Positions 1 to 10,827 of a stretch of DNA of 64,000 nt are shown piece after piece. Source of the stretch: Streptomyces olivaceus (lineage in GTDB: Bacteria > Actinomycetota > Actinomycetes > Streptomycetales > Streptomycetaceae). The stretch is taken from contig NZ_JOFH01000014.1 in assembly GCF_000721235.1 (NCBI RefSeq), positions 310,001-374,000 of the forward strand. The letters run 5' to 3'. Position numbers and translations under genes: made by a program. The notes below the pieces were generated by a model, which searched no databases, was not told the DNA's origin, and worked only from the letters and a program-made list of their open reading frames with translations. How positions within the stretch are numbered: the first letter of the stretch is position 1; each line of letters starts with the position of its first letter.

Positions 1-1
1 C

Positions 2-715
2 TTCATCCGCTTCGCCGAGCGCTACGGCTACGACGTCGCCTACGCCGACGCCCGCGACCTGCACTCCGGCCGCATCGACCCGACCCGCTACCGGGGCCTG
101 GTCTTCCCCGGCCACGACGAGTACTGGTCCGCCGCCATGCGCCGCACCACCGAGCTGGCCCGCGAACAGGGCACGTCCCTGGTCTTCCTCTCCGCCAACA
201 CCATGTACTGGCAGGTGGAGCTGGCCCCGTCCCCGTCCGGCGCCCCCGACCGCCTGCTGACCTGCCGCAAGCGCAAGGGTCCCGGCCGTCCCGCGCTGTG
301 GCGGGAGATCGACCGCCCCGAGCAGCTGCTGCTCGGCATCCAGTACGCCGGCCGCGTTCCCGAACCGCAGCCGATGGTCGTCCGCAACGCCGACCACTGG
401 CTCTGGGAGGCGACCGGGGCCCGCGAGGGTGACGAGATCGAGAACCTGGTGGCGGGCGAGGCCGACCGCTACTTCCCGCGCACCGCGCTCCCCGACCACG
501 ACGAACGGGTCCTGCTCGCCCACTCCCCGTACACCGACGTCGACGGCGCCCGGCGCCACCAGGAGACCTCGCTGTACCGGGCGCCGTCGGGCGCCTGGGT
601 CTTCGCGTCCGGCACCTTCGCCTGGTCCCCGGCCCTGGACCGTCCCGGCCACGTCGACCCGCGCGTCCAGCGCGCCACCGCCAACCTCCTGGACCGCATC
701 TGCAAACGGGACTGA
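2..715 (+). CDS. N,N-dimethylformamidase large-subunit-like protein, C-terminal part (truncated at window start)
   Basis: The reading frame is open from the first bases of the window and ends with TGA, so only the C-terminal 237 residues are present and the start lies outside. The segment with FPGHDEYWS near residue 37 and the later NTMYWQ motif resembles the C-terminal domain of the beta subunit of N,N-dimethylformamidase, which has a glutamine-amidotransferase-like fold. Family members occur in actinobacteria with no proven formamidase activity, so the substrate is unknown. The gene ends about 100 bp before purC on the same strand and has no obvious link to purine synthesis. The family call is from motif memory. 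Confidence 0.55.
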   Translation, partial: FIRFAERYGYDVAYADARDLHSGRIDPTRYRGLVFPGHDEYWSAAMRRTTELAREQGTSLVFLSANTMYWQVELAPSPSGAPDRLLTCRKRKGPGRPALWREIDRPEQLLLGIQYAGRVPEPQPMVVRNADHWLWEATGAREGDEIENLVAGEADRYFPRTALPDHDERVLLAHSPYTDVDGARRHQETSLYRAPSGAWVFASGTFAWSPALDRPGHVDPRVQRATANLLDRICKRD

Positions 716-818
716 CCGCGCGAGCGCCCTCCGCCCTCCCCCGGACCGCCCCGCGCGCAGCCCCGCCCCCGACATACGGGAGAATCGACGTACTTGGACA
801 GAACCACGGGGAGGAACC

Positions 819-1718
819 GTGTCCGGATTCGTTGAAAAGCCCGAGCCGCTCCAGGTTCCGGGCCTGGTGCACCTGCACACCGGCAAGGTGCGCGACCTGT
901 ACCAGAACGAGGCGGGCGACCTCGTGATGGTCGCCAGCGACCGCATCTCCGCCTACGACTGGGTGCTGCCGACCGAGATCCCGGACAAGGGCCGGGTCCT
1001 GACCCGGCTCTCCCTTTGGTGGTTCGAGCAGCTCGCCGACCTGGCCCCGAACCACGTCCTGAGCACCGAGCTGCCCCCCGGCGCCCCCGCCGACTGGGCG
1101 GGCCGCGCCCTGGTCTGCACGTCCCTGCGCATGGTCCCCGTCGAATGCGTCGCCCGCGGCTACCTCACCGGCTCGGGCCTGGCGGAGTACGAGGAGACCC
1201 GCACGGTCTGCGGCCTCGCCCTCCCCGAGGGCCTCGTCGACGGCTCCGAGCTGCCCGCCCCGATCTTCACCCCGGCCACCAAGGCCGAGGTCGGCGAGCA
1301 CGACGAGAACGTCTCCTACGAGGAGGTCGCCCGCCAGGTCGGCACCGAGACCGCGGCCGCCCTGCGCCAGGCCACCCTGGCCGTCTACTCCCGCGCCCGG
1401 GACATCGCCCGGGAGCGCGGCATCGTCCTCGCGGACACCAAGTTCGAGTTCGGCTTCGACGAGGACGGCCTGGTCCTCGCCGACGAGGTGCTCACCCCGG
1501 ACTCCTCCCGTTTCTGGCCGGCCGACCAGTGGCAGCCGGGCCGCGCGCAGCCGTCGTACGACAAGCAGTTCGTGCGGGACTGGCTGACCTCGGCGGAGTC
1601 GGGCTGGGACCGCCGGAGCGAGCAGCCCCCGCCGCCGCTGCCGCAGCAGGTCGTGGACGCCACCCGCGCCAAGTACGTGGAGGCCTACGAGCTGCTGACC
1701 GGCCAGAGCTGGTCGTAA
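819..1718 (+). CDS. purC: Phosphoribosylaminoimidazole-succinocarboxamide synthase (SAICAR synthetase)
   Basis: This 299-residue protein catalyses the ATP-dependent joining of aspartate to CAIR, giving SAICAR in de novo purine synthesis in the cytoplasm. The N-terminal GKVRDLY motif, the ASDRISAYDW motif, the VECVARGYLTGSG segment and the LADTKFEFG motif are the standard SAICAR-synthetase signatures in the expected order, and the length is normal. The GTG start at 819 is chosen because GGGGAGG lies a few bases upstream and the family's N-terminal segment begins there; an upstream extension in the same frame lacks family features. A strong hairpin follows the stop. Other purine genes (purS, purQ, purL, purF, purM) follow within 15 kb. 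Confidence 0.97.
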   Translation: MSGFVEKPEPLQVPGLVHLHTGKVRDLYQNEAGDLVMVASDRISAYDWVLPTEIPDKGRVLTRLSLWWFEQLADLAPNHVLSTELPPGAPADWAGRALVCTSLRMVPVECVARGYLTGSGLAEYEETRTVCGLALPEGLVDGSELPAPIFTPATKAEVGEHDENVSYEEVARQVGTETAAALRQATLAVYSRARDIARERGIVLADTKFEFGFDEDGLVLADEVLTPDSSRFWPADQWQPGRAQPSYDKQFVRDWLTSAESGWDRRSEQPPPPLPQQVVDATRAKYVEAYELLTGQSWS

Positions 1719-1749
1719 AGGCAGACGGGCGCCCACGAGCGCACACGAA

Positions 1750-1777
1750 GAAGCCCCCGGCCGGAGCCGGGGGCTTC
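1750..1777. terminator. Bidirectional hairpin between purC and tRNA-Gly
   Basis: A perfect 12-bp stem (1750-1761 with 1766-1777) closes a 4-base CGGA loop. It lies between the convergent purC and tRNA-Gly ends and can terminate both. Confidence 0.75.
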
Positions 1778-1785
1778 TCGCACGG

Positions 1786-1858
1786 AGCGAACGACGAGGT
1801 TCGAACTCGCGACCTCAACCTTGGCAAGGTTGCGCTCTACCAACTGAGCTACGTTCGC
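1786..1858 (-). tRNA. tRNA-Gly (GCC)
   Basis: Read on the minus strand the acceptor stem GCGAACG pairs with CGTTCGC. The D arm AGCTCAGTTGGTAGAGC and T arm GTTCGAACC are present. The anticodon stem CAACC/GGTTG holds the loop TTGCCAA, giving anticodon GCC. Confidence 0.95.
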
Positions 1859-1910
1859 ACTGCGCGGTGGGTGCGGGTCCCGGGGGGACCTCACCGTGGC
1901 GCGTCAGCCA

Positions 1911-2525
1911 CTATACCCAACCCCGCTCCCGTGCGAGCCGCACCGCCGCGTGGCGGTTGTCCGCCCCGAGCTTGCTCGCGGCCGACGACAGGTAGTTCCG
2001 CACGGTCCCCTCGGCGAGCGCGGCGCGCTCCGCGATCTCCGCGACGGGCGCTCCGTCGGCCGCGTGCTCCAGCACCTCGGCCTCCCGCACGGTCAGCGGC
2101 GAGTCCCCGGCCGAGATCGCGTCGGCCGCCAACTCGGGGTCGACGTACCGGTTTCCGGCGTGCACGGTGCGGATCAGCTCGGCGAGGCGCTGGGCGCTGG
2201 TCGTCTTGGGCACGAATCCGCGCACCCCGGCCGCCAGCGCCCGCTTCAGATGCCCGGGGCGTCCGTGGCTGGTCACGATCAGCACCCTGCAGGCGGGCAG
2301 CTCGGTCCGCAGCGATGTGGCGACCTTCACACCGTCGGCGCCGGGCATCTGGAGGTCGAGGACGGCGACGTCGGGTGCGTGCGCCCGGGCCATCGCCAGG
2401 GCCTCGGGCCCGGTGGCGGCCTCGGCGACCACGACGAGGTCCTCCTCCAGGGACAGCAGGGCCGCCAGCGCCCCGCGGATGAGGTGCTCGTCGTCGGCGA
2501 GCAGTACCCGCACGGTCTCCGTCAC
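1911..2525 (-). CDS. NarL/FixJ-family response regulator (partner of the adjacent kinase)
   Basis: This 204-residue two-domain regulator has an N-terminal receiver domain (acidic pair in LLADDEH, phospho-acceptor Asp in AVLDLQMPG, conserved Lys in FVPKTT) and a C-terminal LuxR-type helix-turn-helix (LTVREAEVL then EGTVRNYLSSAASKLG). It is the last gene of a four-gene minus-strand operon: ABC ATPase, ABC permease, histidine kinase, regulator. The GTG start overlaps the kinase stop codon (GTGA), so translation is coupled. The arrangement matches DesR/LiaR-like systems that sense envelope or membrane stress and control a linked exporter; the actual signal is not visible. Confidence 0.92.
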   Translation of the reverse strand: MTETVRVLLADDEHLIRGALAALLSLEEDLVVVAEAATGPEALAMARAHAPDVAVLDLQMPGADGVKVATSLRTELPACRVLIVTSHGRPGHLKRALAAGVRGFVPKTTSAQRLAELIRTVHAGNRYVDPELAADAISAGDSPLTVREAEVLEHAADGAPVAEIAERAALAEGTVRNYLSSAASKLGADNRHAAVRLARERGWV

Positions 2526-3790
2526 GACGCCACCCCCAGCGCGGCTCCCGCCCCGTCGCCGGCGGGCAGCGGCACCTCGGCCCGCAGCCGGAACAGGCCC
2601 TTGCCCGCGGCGCCCGCCTCCAGCGTGCCGCCCACCGCGGACAGCCGCTCCCGCAGCCCCGCCAGCCCGGAGCCACCCGTCCCCGCGGGCGCGTCCGCGT
2701 CCGCGTCGGCCGAGGGGTCCGGCCCCTGTGCGACCCCGTCGTTCTCCACCGTCAGCACGACCCGCCCCTTCACCATCTGCACCGTCACGACGACCTTCTT
2801 GGCGTCCCCGTGCCGCAGCACGTTCGTGGTCGCCTCCCGCACCACCCAGCCGAGGGCCGACTGCACCTCGGCGGGCAGCCCCTCCGTCTCCCCGGTGACC
2901 TCCGCGACGATCCCGGCCGCCGAGAGCACCCCGCGGGCACCGGACAGCTCGACCTCCAGGGCGGCCTCCCGGTAGCCGCGCACGACGTCCCGGACCTCGC
3001 GCTGCGACTCCTGCGCGAGGCGCTGCGCCTCGATCATCTGCTCCACCGCCTCGGGCCGTCCGCGCCGGGCCAGCTGGACGGCCAGTTCGCTCTTGAGGGC
3101 GATCACCGCCAGGTTCCGTCCCATCACGTCGTGCAGGTCCCGGCCGAACCGCAGCCGCTCCTCGGCGACGGCGAGCCGGGCCTCCGTCTCCTTGGCCTCG
3201 TGCAGCGCGTAGACCACGTTCAGCAGCCAGACCGAGAGCATCGCGGTGGAGGCGAAGAACCCTCCGACCAGGGCCACGAAACCGGCGAGGATCACCCCGC
3301 CCAGCCACGGCATGCCCGCGGCGAACGTCACGACGCCCGTGCCCGCAGAGAAGCCGAGGACCAGCGCGCCGGCCCGCCTGCGGGGCACGCCGAGGGCCAG
3401 GATGCCGAGGCCGAAGCCCTGGATGCCCACGAAGACCCCGAGGGCCGCGGCCTCGGCGCCGCCGCCCGACGGTCCGTGCTCCGCGAGGCCGGCCGCGAGG
3501 ACCGCGAGGGCCGCGGTGACGGCGCCGAGCACCCACAGCTGCCGTACCGGCTGCGGGCGCCGCCCGACAAGCCAGTTCAGCGACCGCGAGACGGTCGCCA
3601 TGCCCACCACGGCGTGCGCGACGACCATCAGGGAGAGCACGGTGGCGAGCTGCGGGCCGGTCCGTCCGTAGGACGCCAGCCCGATGCCGGCGATCTCGCT
3701 CAGGCCGAGGAAGTGGAAGGACCACCGGGTGTAGGTCTCCACCTTCTCCGGGGTGCTCTTCTGCCGCCACCATCCACTTGGCCTGCGCAT
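2522..3790 (-). CDS. Sensor histidine kinase, HisKA_3 (NarL-partner) type
   Basis: The protein has about 422 residues from the Met of MRRPSGWWRQ. The N-terminal half carries several hydrophobic membrane segments. It is followed by the dimerisation/phospho-acceptor motif FGRDLHDVMGRNLAVIALKSEL and a C-terminal HATPase domain (REATTNVLRHG; GSGLAGLRERL). This is the HisKA_3 class that pairs with NarL-type regulators, and the partner is encoded immediately downstream with overlapping codons. A longer form starting 16 codons upstream is possible. The permease gene ends about 30 bp upstream. Inferred role: sensing a membrane or drug signal and controlling the linked ABC exporter. Confidence 0.9.
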   Translation of the reverse strand: MRRPSGWWRQKSTPEKVETYTRWSFHFLGLSEIAGIGLASYGRTGPQLATVLSLMVVAHAVVGMATVSRSLNWLVGRRPQPVRQLWVLGAVTAALAVLAAGLAEHGPSGGGAEAAALGVFVGIQGFGLGILALGVPRRRAGALVLGFSAGTGVVTFAAGMPWLGGVILAGFVALVGGFFASTAMLSVWLLNVVYALHEAKETEARLAVAEERLRFGRDLHDVMGRNLAVIALKSELAVQLARRGRPEAVEQMIEAQRLAQESQREVRDVVRGYREAALEVELSGARGVLSAAGIVAEVTGETEGLPAEVQSALGWVVREATTNVLRHGDAKKVVVTVQMVKGRVVLTVENDGVAQGPDPSADADADAPAGTGGSGLAGLRERLSAVGGTLEAGAAGKGLFRLRAEVPLPAGDGAGAALGVAS

Positions 3791-3819
3791 CCGCCCGTCG
3801 CTTCCGCTCGCCCCGTACG

Positions 3820-4635
3820 TCAGTGCCGCGGTTCCCAACGGAACCGCCGCCGTACAGCAAACACCGCCAGGACGGTCCAGGCCACCGCCGTCGCCACGGC
3901 GCCCAGCGTCTCGGCCCCGGACAGGTCGCCGGTCCAGCCGCCGCGGACCAGGGTGATGACCGGCGTCAGCGGCAGCAGCTCGCAGACGGAGGCCAGCCGG
4001 TCGGGCAGCAGCTCAAGCGGGAGCACCGTGCCGGAGCCGAACATCGAGACGAACATGAAGGGCAGCGGGGTGACCTGCGCGCTCTCACCGGTCCGGGTGA
4101 AGCTCGCGGTGACGGCCGCGAGCGCGGCGCACAGCACCAGGCCGAGCAGCAGCCCGAGGACGGACAGGTACACCGCGGACGGCGCGCCCAGGTCGAGGAG
4201 GAGCGCGCAGCCCACCGCGAGCAGCACGGACTGCACGAGCCCGCTGAGGACGGCCGGCATCGCGGCCCCGGCGAGGATCTCCCCGTCGCGCAGCTCGCCG
4301 GTGCGCAGGCGCTTGAGGACGAGTTCCTCGCGCCGGACGACGAAGACGCCGACGAGCGCCGAGTAGACGGCGAACAGCAGGGAGAAGCCGATCGCGGCGG
4401 GCAGGATCAGGGTGCCGACGGTCAGCCCGGCCCCGGCGAGGTCCATCTGCCCGGACGCGGACTTCAGGCTGAACGGCAGCACCAGCGGCACGAACAGCGC
4501 GGCGAAGAGGGTGCCCTTGTTCCGTCCGAGCAGGGTCAGCTCGGTGCGGGCCAGGGCGGTCATGCGCGACCTCGGCGTGCTCGCCCGGCCGCGTGCGGCG
4601 GGCGGGGCGGAGGCCCGGGTGGTCGTGGTGCTCAT
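3820..4635 (-). CDS. ABC-2 type transporter permease
   Basis: This 271-residue membrane protein has about six hydrophobic segments typical of ABC-2/DrrB-like permeases. One example is the stretch LFAALFVPLVLPFSL near the N terminus, and the C-terminal segments end in VRRRFRWEPRH. Its ATG overlaps the stop of the ATPase gene (ATGA), so the two subunits are translationally coupled. Together they would export a hydrophobic substrate; the direction is inferred from the DrrAB-like organisation. The linked kinase and regulator suggest that the exporter is induced by its substrate or by membrane stress. Confidence 0.9.
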   Translation of the reverse strand: MSTTTTRASAPPAARGRASTPRSRMTALARTELTLLGRNKGTLFAALFVPLVLPFSLKSASGQMDLAGAGLTVGTLILPAAIGFSLLFAVYSALVGVFVVRREELVLKRLRTGELRDGEILAGAAMPAVLSGLVQSVLLAVGCALLLDLGAPSAVYLSVLGLLLGLVLCAALAAVTASFTRTGESAQVTPLPFMFVSMFGSGTVLPLELLPDRLASVCELLPLTPVITLVRGGWTGDLSGAETLGAVATAVAWTVLAVFAVRRRFRWEPRH

Positions 4636-5624
4636 GCCGCGTACTCCTTCTTCGTCTTCGGTGCCGTCGCGCCGGCGGGTCCGCCGTCCGGACGCGCGGA
4701 GACTTCCTTGGCGATGCTCAGGAAGGCCTCTTCCAGGGAGGCCGAGCGGACGTCCAGGCGGCGCAGTTCCACGCCCGCCTGCCCGGCCCACACCAGCAGC
4801 CCGGTGGCCGCGCGCTGCAGTTCGCGGGTGCGCAGCTTCACCATCCGGTCGTGGACCTCGTGGTCGTCCACGCCCAGGGAGGCGAGCGGCGGCAGGTCGC
4901 CCACGAAGTAGCCCGTGGGCAGTTCGAAGGAGATGTGGGACGGCTGCGCGGCGGTCACGTCGGCCGGGGTGCCGGTGGCGGCGATCCGGCCCTCGTGCAT
5001 GATCGCGAGCCGGTCGGCGAGGTTCTCGGCCTCCTCCAGGTAGTGCGTGGTCAGCAGCACCGTCGTACCGGCGTCCCGCAGCCCGCTCACCAACTCCCAG
5101 GTGTCCCGGCGGCCTTCGGCGTCCAGGCCGGTGCTGGGCTCGTCGAGGAAGAGCACCTCCGGGTCGCCGAGCAGCGCGAGCGCCAGGTCCAGGCGGCGCC
5201 GCTGGCCCCCGGACAGCTGCTTCACGCGGGTGTCGAGCTTCGACTCGAGGCCGACCAGGGCCAGTACCTCGGCCGGCGGCCGGGCGCCGCTCACGCATCC
5301 CGCCCACATCCGGGCCGTCTCGGCGACGGTCAGTTCGGAGGGGAAGCCGCCCTCCTGGAGCATGACCCCGGTACGGGGGCGCACGGCGGCCCGCTCGGTG
5401 TACGGGTCGTGGCCGAGGACGCGCACCCGGCCGTCGGCCGGAGCCGCGAGGCCCTCCAGCACTTCGACCGTCGACGTCTTGCCGGCGCCGTTGGTGCCGA
5501 GCAGCGCGAAGACCTCGCCGCGGCGTACGGAGAAGTCGATTCCGCGTACGGCCTCGAACCCGCCCCCGTACACACGCCGCAGGCCGGTGACCTCAATCAC
5601 GTGTTCGTGTCCGTTGGTTCCCAT
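4632..5624 (-). CDS. ABC transporter ATP-binding protein (DrrA-like)
   Basis: The protein has about 330 residues, starting at MGTNGHEHVIEV. It has a Walker A motif (LLGTNGAGKTST), a signature motif (LSGGQRRRLDLALAL), a Walker B motif (VLFLDEPSTGLD) and a switch His (TTHYLEEAE). A C-terminal extension of the kind found in drug-exporter ATPases follows. It is the first gene of the ABC/kinase/regulator operon. The start at 5624 is chosen because GAAGG lies just upstream and the 14-residue in-frame extension looks non-coding. A TGACA-AA-TGTCA dyad 59 bp upstream is a likely operator. Confidence 0.92.
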   Translation of the reverse strand: MGTNGHEHVIEVTGLRRVYGGGFEAVRGIDFSVRRGEVFALLGTNGAGKTSTVEVLEGLAAPADGRVRVLGHDPYTERAAVRPRTGVMLQEGGFPSELTVAETARMWAGCVSGARPPAEVLALVGLESKLDTRVKQLSGGQRRRLDLALALLGDPEVLFLDEPSTGLDAEGRRDTWELVSGLRDAGTTVLLTTHYLEEAENLADRLAIMHEGRIAATGTPADVTAAQPSHISFELPTGYFVGDLPPLASLGVDDHEVHDRMVKLRTRELQRAATGLLVWAGQAGVELRRLDVRSASLEEAFLSIAKEVSARPDGGPAGATAPKTKKEYAA

Positions 5625-5682
5625 GCCTTCAGCATTCCGGCGCACGGGGCGGTCCGGCAGTGCCACCCGTCATCGCCGGACA

Positions 5683-5694
5683 TGACAAATGTCA
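5683..5694. promoter_or_regulatory. TGACA-N2-TGTCA dyad upstream of the ABC/two-component operon
   Basis: A perfect 12-bp inverted repeat, TGACAAATGTCA, lies about 60 bp upstream of the ABC ATPase start. NarL/LuxR-type regulators commonly bind such short dyads, and the operon encodes one, so autoregulation is plausible. The same general form, TGAC-N4-GTCA, recurs upstream of genes in the biosynthetic cluster. Confidence 0.45.
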
Positions 5695-5736
5695 GTGCGG
5701 GAGGCGGCGCGGGCCTCCGGGGCACGGCACACGAAA

Positions 5737-5764
5737 AGACCCCGGTCCTGGAGGACCGGGGTCT
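5737..5764 (-). terminator. Hairpin downstream of tRNA-Gly
   Basis: A perfect 12-bp stem (AGACCCCGGTCC with GGACCGGGGTCT) around a 4-base loop lies directly 3' of the minus-strand tRNA-Gly. On that strand it is followed by TTTT. Confidence 0.75.
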
Positions 5765-5772
5765 GATTCCCG

Positions 5773-5845
5773 AGCGGACGACGAGGCTCGAACTCGCGAC
5801 CTCAACCTTGGCAAGGTTGCGCTCTACCAACTGAGCTACGTCCGC
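5773..5845 (-). tRNA. tRNA-Gly (GCC), second copy
   Basis: Acceptor GCGGACG pairs with CGTCCGC. The D arm, anticodon arm (loop TTGCCAA) and most of the T arm are identical to the tRNA-Gly at 1786-1858. The copies differ in the acceptor stem and one T-arm base, so this is a paralogue with the same decoding. Confidence 0.95.
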
Positions 5846-5925
5846 ATTGCTCCCGACCAGCGTTCACCGATCGGTGCGAGCACCAGCCTACCTGATCCAA
5901 AAGGAGGTCCGGTACGGCGATGCAG

Positions 5926-5997
5926 AGCGGGTGACAGGAATTGCACACTGCGCCTTCCCCCTGGAAGGGGGATGTTCTACTACTGAACTACACCCGC
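5926..5997 (-). tRNA. tRNA-Gly (TCC)
   Basis: Acceptor GCGGGTG pairs with CACCCGC. The anticodon stem TCCCC/GGGGA holds the loop CTTCCAG, giving anticodon TCC. The T arm reads GTGCAATTCC, slightly divergent but foldable. Confidence 0.9.
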
Positions 5998-6207
5998 ATG
6001 TTCCGTGAGCTGGGCCTTTCGGCCTCGCCCCTCGGCGTGCTCCAGACTTTAGCTGATCACCCGGGGTGCTGCGCAAGTCGGTTGCGGCGAGGGGCGGCTG
6101 AGCGGCCGTCGGCCGCTCGGTGAGGCCGGTCCGGGTGTCCGGTCCGGGTGGCCGGTCGGCCGGTCGGTCGTGGACGGCTCACGGGAGGCGCTTCGGCGGA
6201 CCGCGGT

Positions 6208-6525
6208 TCAGCGGGCCTCGGCGAACGCCTCGTACACCCGCTTCGGGATCCGGCCGCGCGCCGGTACGTCCATCTTGTTCGCCTGTGCCCAGGCACGGAC
6301 CGCCGCGGGGTCGGGGGCGACCTCCGTCTGCCGGTACGCCTTGCCGGACCGCGAGCGCTTGCGGCCGGCCGACACGTACGGCTCCAGGGCCGCGCGCAGT
6401 TTGTGCGCATTGGCTTCGTTCAGGTCGATCTCGTACGTCCGGCCGTCGACTCCGAAGGCGACCGTCTCCGCCGCTTCCGAGCCGTCGATGTCGTCAAAGA
6501 GAGTGACCACGACACGCTGCGCCAC
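6208..6525 (-). CDS. lsrL: Lsr2-family nucleoid-associated protein (Lsr2-like paralogue)
   Basis: This 105-residue protein begins MAQRVVVTLFDDIDGSEAAETVAFGVDG, the dimerisation domain of Lsr2. It ends with the DNA-binding helix pair containing VRAWAQANKMDVPARGRIPKRV, in which GRIP is the AT-hook-like minor-groove RGR-type motif. Lsr2 proteins coat AT-rich DNA and silence acquired genes, including antibiotic clusters in Streptomyces. The neighbouring purS-purQ-purL operon is transcribed divergently. From synteny memory this corresponds to LsrL (SCO4076) rather than the main Lsr2, so the symbol rests on position. Confidence 0.88.
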   Translation of the reverse strand: MAQRVVVTLFDDIDGSEAAETVAFGVDGRTYEIDLNEANAHKLRAALEPYVSAGRKRSRSGKAYRQTEVAPDPAAVRAWAQANKMDVPARGRIPKRVYEAFAEAR

Positions 6526-6865
6526 GAATATCGGTCCCTTCGTGCGGCATCTCCGCGATGACGTGCCACGACGCCGCGATGATGCCGACTGTTCGCCTGT
6601 AATTGGGCAAAGTATCGGCTAATGACATTTCATTTGTACAGTGCTTGGCATTGCAATGGGAAGCTCGACTTAATCTCCCCGCGTGTCCGCTGCGCAATAG
6701 GACTCGGGTGTCGATCCGGGATCTTTCCCGAAGCTTTTCGCGACCGCCCCGCTCCGATGCCGAATCGTGACTGCGCTCACGTAGCTTCCTCCAAGGCTAC
6801 GCGCGTAGAAATTTTGTACGGGTAGTCTGAAGGAACCTGCTCAGCACCACACACCGGGAGTGCCA
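6526..6865. promoter_or_regulatory. Divergent promoter region between lsrL and purS
   Basis: These 340 bp contain no gene. The central part (about 6590-6680) is clearly AT-richer than the flanks, as expected for an Lsr2-type promoter and possible self-binding. GGGAG at 6856-6860 is the ribosome site for purS. The hexamer TAGTCT near 6823 could be a -10 for purS, but no convincing -35 is seen. No purine riboswitch fold was recognised. Confidence 0.4.
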
Positions 6866-7138
6866 GTGGCACGCGTCGTAGTCGACGTCATGCTCAAGCC
6901 GGAGATCCTCGACCCCCAGGGCCAGGCGGTGCAGCGCGCACTGCCGCGACTGGGTTTCGAAGGGATCTCGGACGTCCGCCAGGGAAAGCGATTCGAACTG
7001 GAAGTGGACGGGCCGGTCGACGAGGCCGCCCTCGCCCGCATCCATGATCTTGCGGAATCCTTCCTCGCCAACACCGTGATCGAGGACTTCACCGTCAAGG
7101 TCGAGTCCGAAGACGTAGTCGCGGGAGCGGCGAAGTGA
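6866..7138 (+). CDS. purS: Phosphoribosylformylglycinamidine synthase subunit PurS
   Basis: This 90-residue small subunit of the three-part FGAM synthase bridges PurL and PurQ and helps channel ammonia. The [19 protein letters not shown] start and the [20 protein letters not shown] segment are typical of PurS. The GTG at 6866 is chosen because GGGAG lies five bases upstream and the protein then begins with the family's MARVVVDV. The gene overlaps purQ by four bases (GTGA), so the operon is translationally coupled. Confidence 0.96.
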   Translation: MARVVVDVMLKPEILDPQGQAVQRALPRLGFEGISDVRQGKRFELEVDGPVDEAALARIHDLAESFLANTVIEDFTVKVESEDVVAGAAK

Positions 7139-7811
7139 CCGCTCGTATTGGCGTCGTCACTTTCCCCGGCAGTCTCGACGACCGGGACTCGCAGCGCGCG
7201 ATCCGCGTCGCCGGCGCCGAACCCGTCGCCCTCTGGCACAAGGACAAGGACCTCAAGCAGGTCGACGCCGTCGTACTGTGCGGCGGATTCTCGTACGGCG
7301 ATTATCTGCGGGCCGGCGCCATCGCGCGCTTCTCGCCGGTGATGGACACCGTCATCGACCAGGCGAAGGCCGGTCTCCCGGTGCTCGGCATCTGCAACGG
7401 CTTCCAGATCCTCACGGAGGCCCACCTGCTGCCCGGCGGCATGCTGGGCAACGACCACCTGCACTTCATCTGCCGCGACCAGAAGCTGCGGGTGGAGAAC
7501 GCGGACACCGCCTGGACCGGCGACTACACCGCCGGCCAGGAGATCCACATCCCGCTGAAGAACATGGACGGGCGCTACGTCGCCGACCGGCGGACGCTGG
7601 ACGAGCTGGAGGCGGAGGGCCGGGTCGCGTTCCGCTACCTGGACACGAACCCCAACGGCTCGCTCAACGACATCGCCGGCATCACCAACGCCGCCGGGAA
7701 CGTCGTCGGCCTCATGCCGCACCCCGAGCACGCCGTCGAGTCGCTGATCGGCACGGGCCGCACCGACGGCCTCCCGTTCTTCACCTCGATCCTCAAGAAG
7801 CTGGTCAACGC

Positions 7812-7815
<4 letters not shown>
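7135..7815 (+). CDS. purQ: Phosphoribosylformylglycinamidine synthase subunit PurQ (glutaminase)
   Basis: This 226-residue class I glutamine amidotransferase hydrolyses glutamine to supply ammonia to PurL for conversion of FGAR to FGAM. The nucleophile Cys is in [14 protein letters not shown] and the catalytic His/Glu pair is in MPHPEHAVE. The N-terminal [18 protein letters not shown] is typical. It starts with a GTG overlapping the purS stop and ends overlapping the purL start (ATGA), so the three subunits should be made in matched amounts. Confidence 0.97.
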
Positions 7816-10070
<2,255 letters not shown>

Positions 10071-10089
10071 CCGCACGATCGCTGCGAGT

Positions 10090-10127
10090 CCGAGGTCCCG
10101 TCCGGTCGGTCGCCGGCGGGACCTCGG
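10090..10127. terminator. Bidirectional hairpin after purL
   Basis: CCGAGGTCCCG (10090-10100) pairs perfectly with CGGGACCTCGG (10117-10127). It lies between the convergent purL and Uma2-family genes. Confidence 0.7.
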
Positions 10128-10131
10128 CGTT

Positions 10132-10716
10132 TCAGCGGACGTAGTTCTTGAGGATCTCCGTGTCGAGCTCGATGCCGACCGGGTCGGGAAGGACCAGCGT
10201 CTCGCCGAACTTCGTGACGTGGGCGTCGCGATAGCCGCCGACCTGCCGGTCGGGAGAGCTGTACACCGTGACGGTGCAGGAATCTCGGTCGACCAGGAGG
10301 TACAGCGGGATCCCTGCCTGCCCGTAGGCGGTCGGCTTCTCGTGCCGGTCTCGTCGGTCCGTGTCCGAGTCGTACGAGGTGATCTCAACGACCATGAGTG
10401 CTCCGGCCGGGTCGGCCCATTCGCCGTACCCCGCGAAGTGGGCCTCGGGCACGAGCACGGCGTCCGGCCGCGCCCTGCTCCCCCGGTACGCGTCGACGCG
10501 CAGGCCTCGCCCGTAGTAGAGATCCAGGTCCGGCCGGGCCTGAATACAGCGCTTGGCCAGCCAGGACACGATGGTGTCGTGGTCCCCGTCGGTCACTGCT
10601 TTGACCCCGATCCGTCCGTCAATGAACTCCAACGTGACGGACTCGGGAGCGGTGGAAGCGATCGTTTCGAAGTCGTCCACCGACATCTGAGACGTGTGCT
10701 CGGCCATAACCGTCAT
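10132..10716 (-). CDS. Uma2-family (DUF820) restriction-endonuclease-fold protein
   Basis: This 194-residue protein has the PD-(D/E)XK-like core of the Uma2 family, seen as SRARPDAVLVP, ALMVVEITSYDSDTDRRDRHEKPTAYGQAGIPLYLLVD. The Asp, Glu-Ile-x-Ser and the Lys in EKPTAYG are the conserved positions. These proteins are abundant in Streptomyces and cyanobacteria and their function is unknown; a nuclease role is only suggested by the fold. The ATG at 10716 has GGAAGGAGG directly upstream, which supports this start over in-frame extensions. It is convergent with purL and divergent from the next gene. Confidence 0.85.
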   Translation of the reverse strand: MTVMAEHTSQMSVDDFETIASTAPESVTLEFIDGRIGVKAVTDGDHDTIVSWLAKRCIQARPDLDLYYGRGLRVDAYRGSRARPDAVLVPEAHFAGYGEWADPAGALMVVEITSYDSDTDRRDRHEKPTAYGQAGIPLYLLVDRDSCTVTVYSSPDRQVGGYRDAHVTKFGETLVLPDPVGIELDTEILKNYVR

Positions 10717-10827
10717 GTTGCCCCTCCTTCCAGGCGTCGACCAGTGTTTCCGTGCTTCGGGGTCCCGGAGTGCTTCTTCGCTGCCGGACACCCGTACGAG
10801 TGAGTGGCGCCCGCATAGGCTCCCCCC

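Noticed and set aside
5881..5925. Possible additional tRNA just downstream of tRNA-Gly (TCC)
   Set aside because: No cloverleaf could be drawn; the AAGGAGGT sequence there is not followed by a coding frame.
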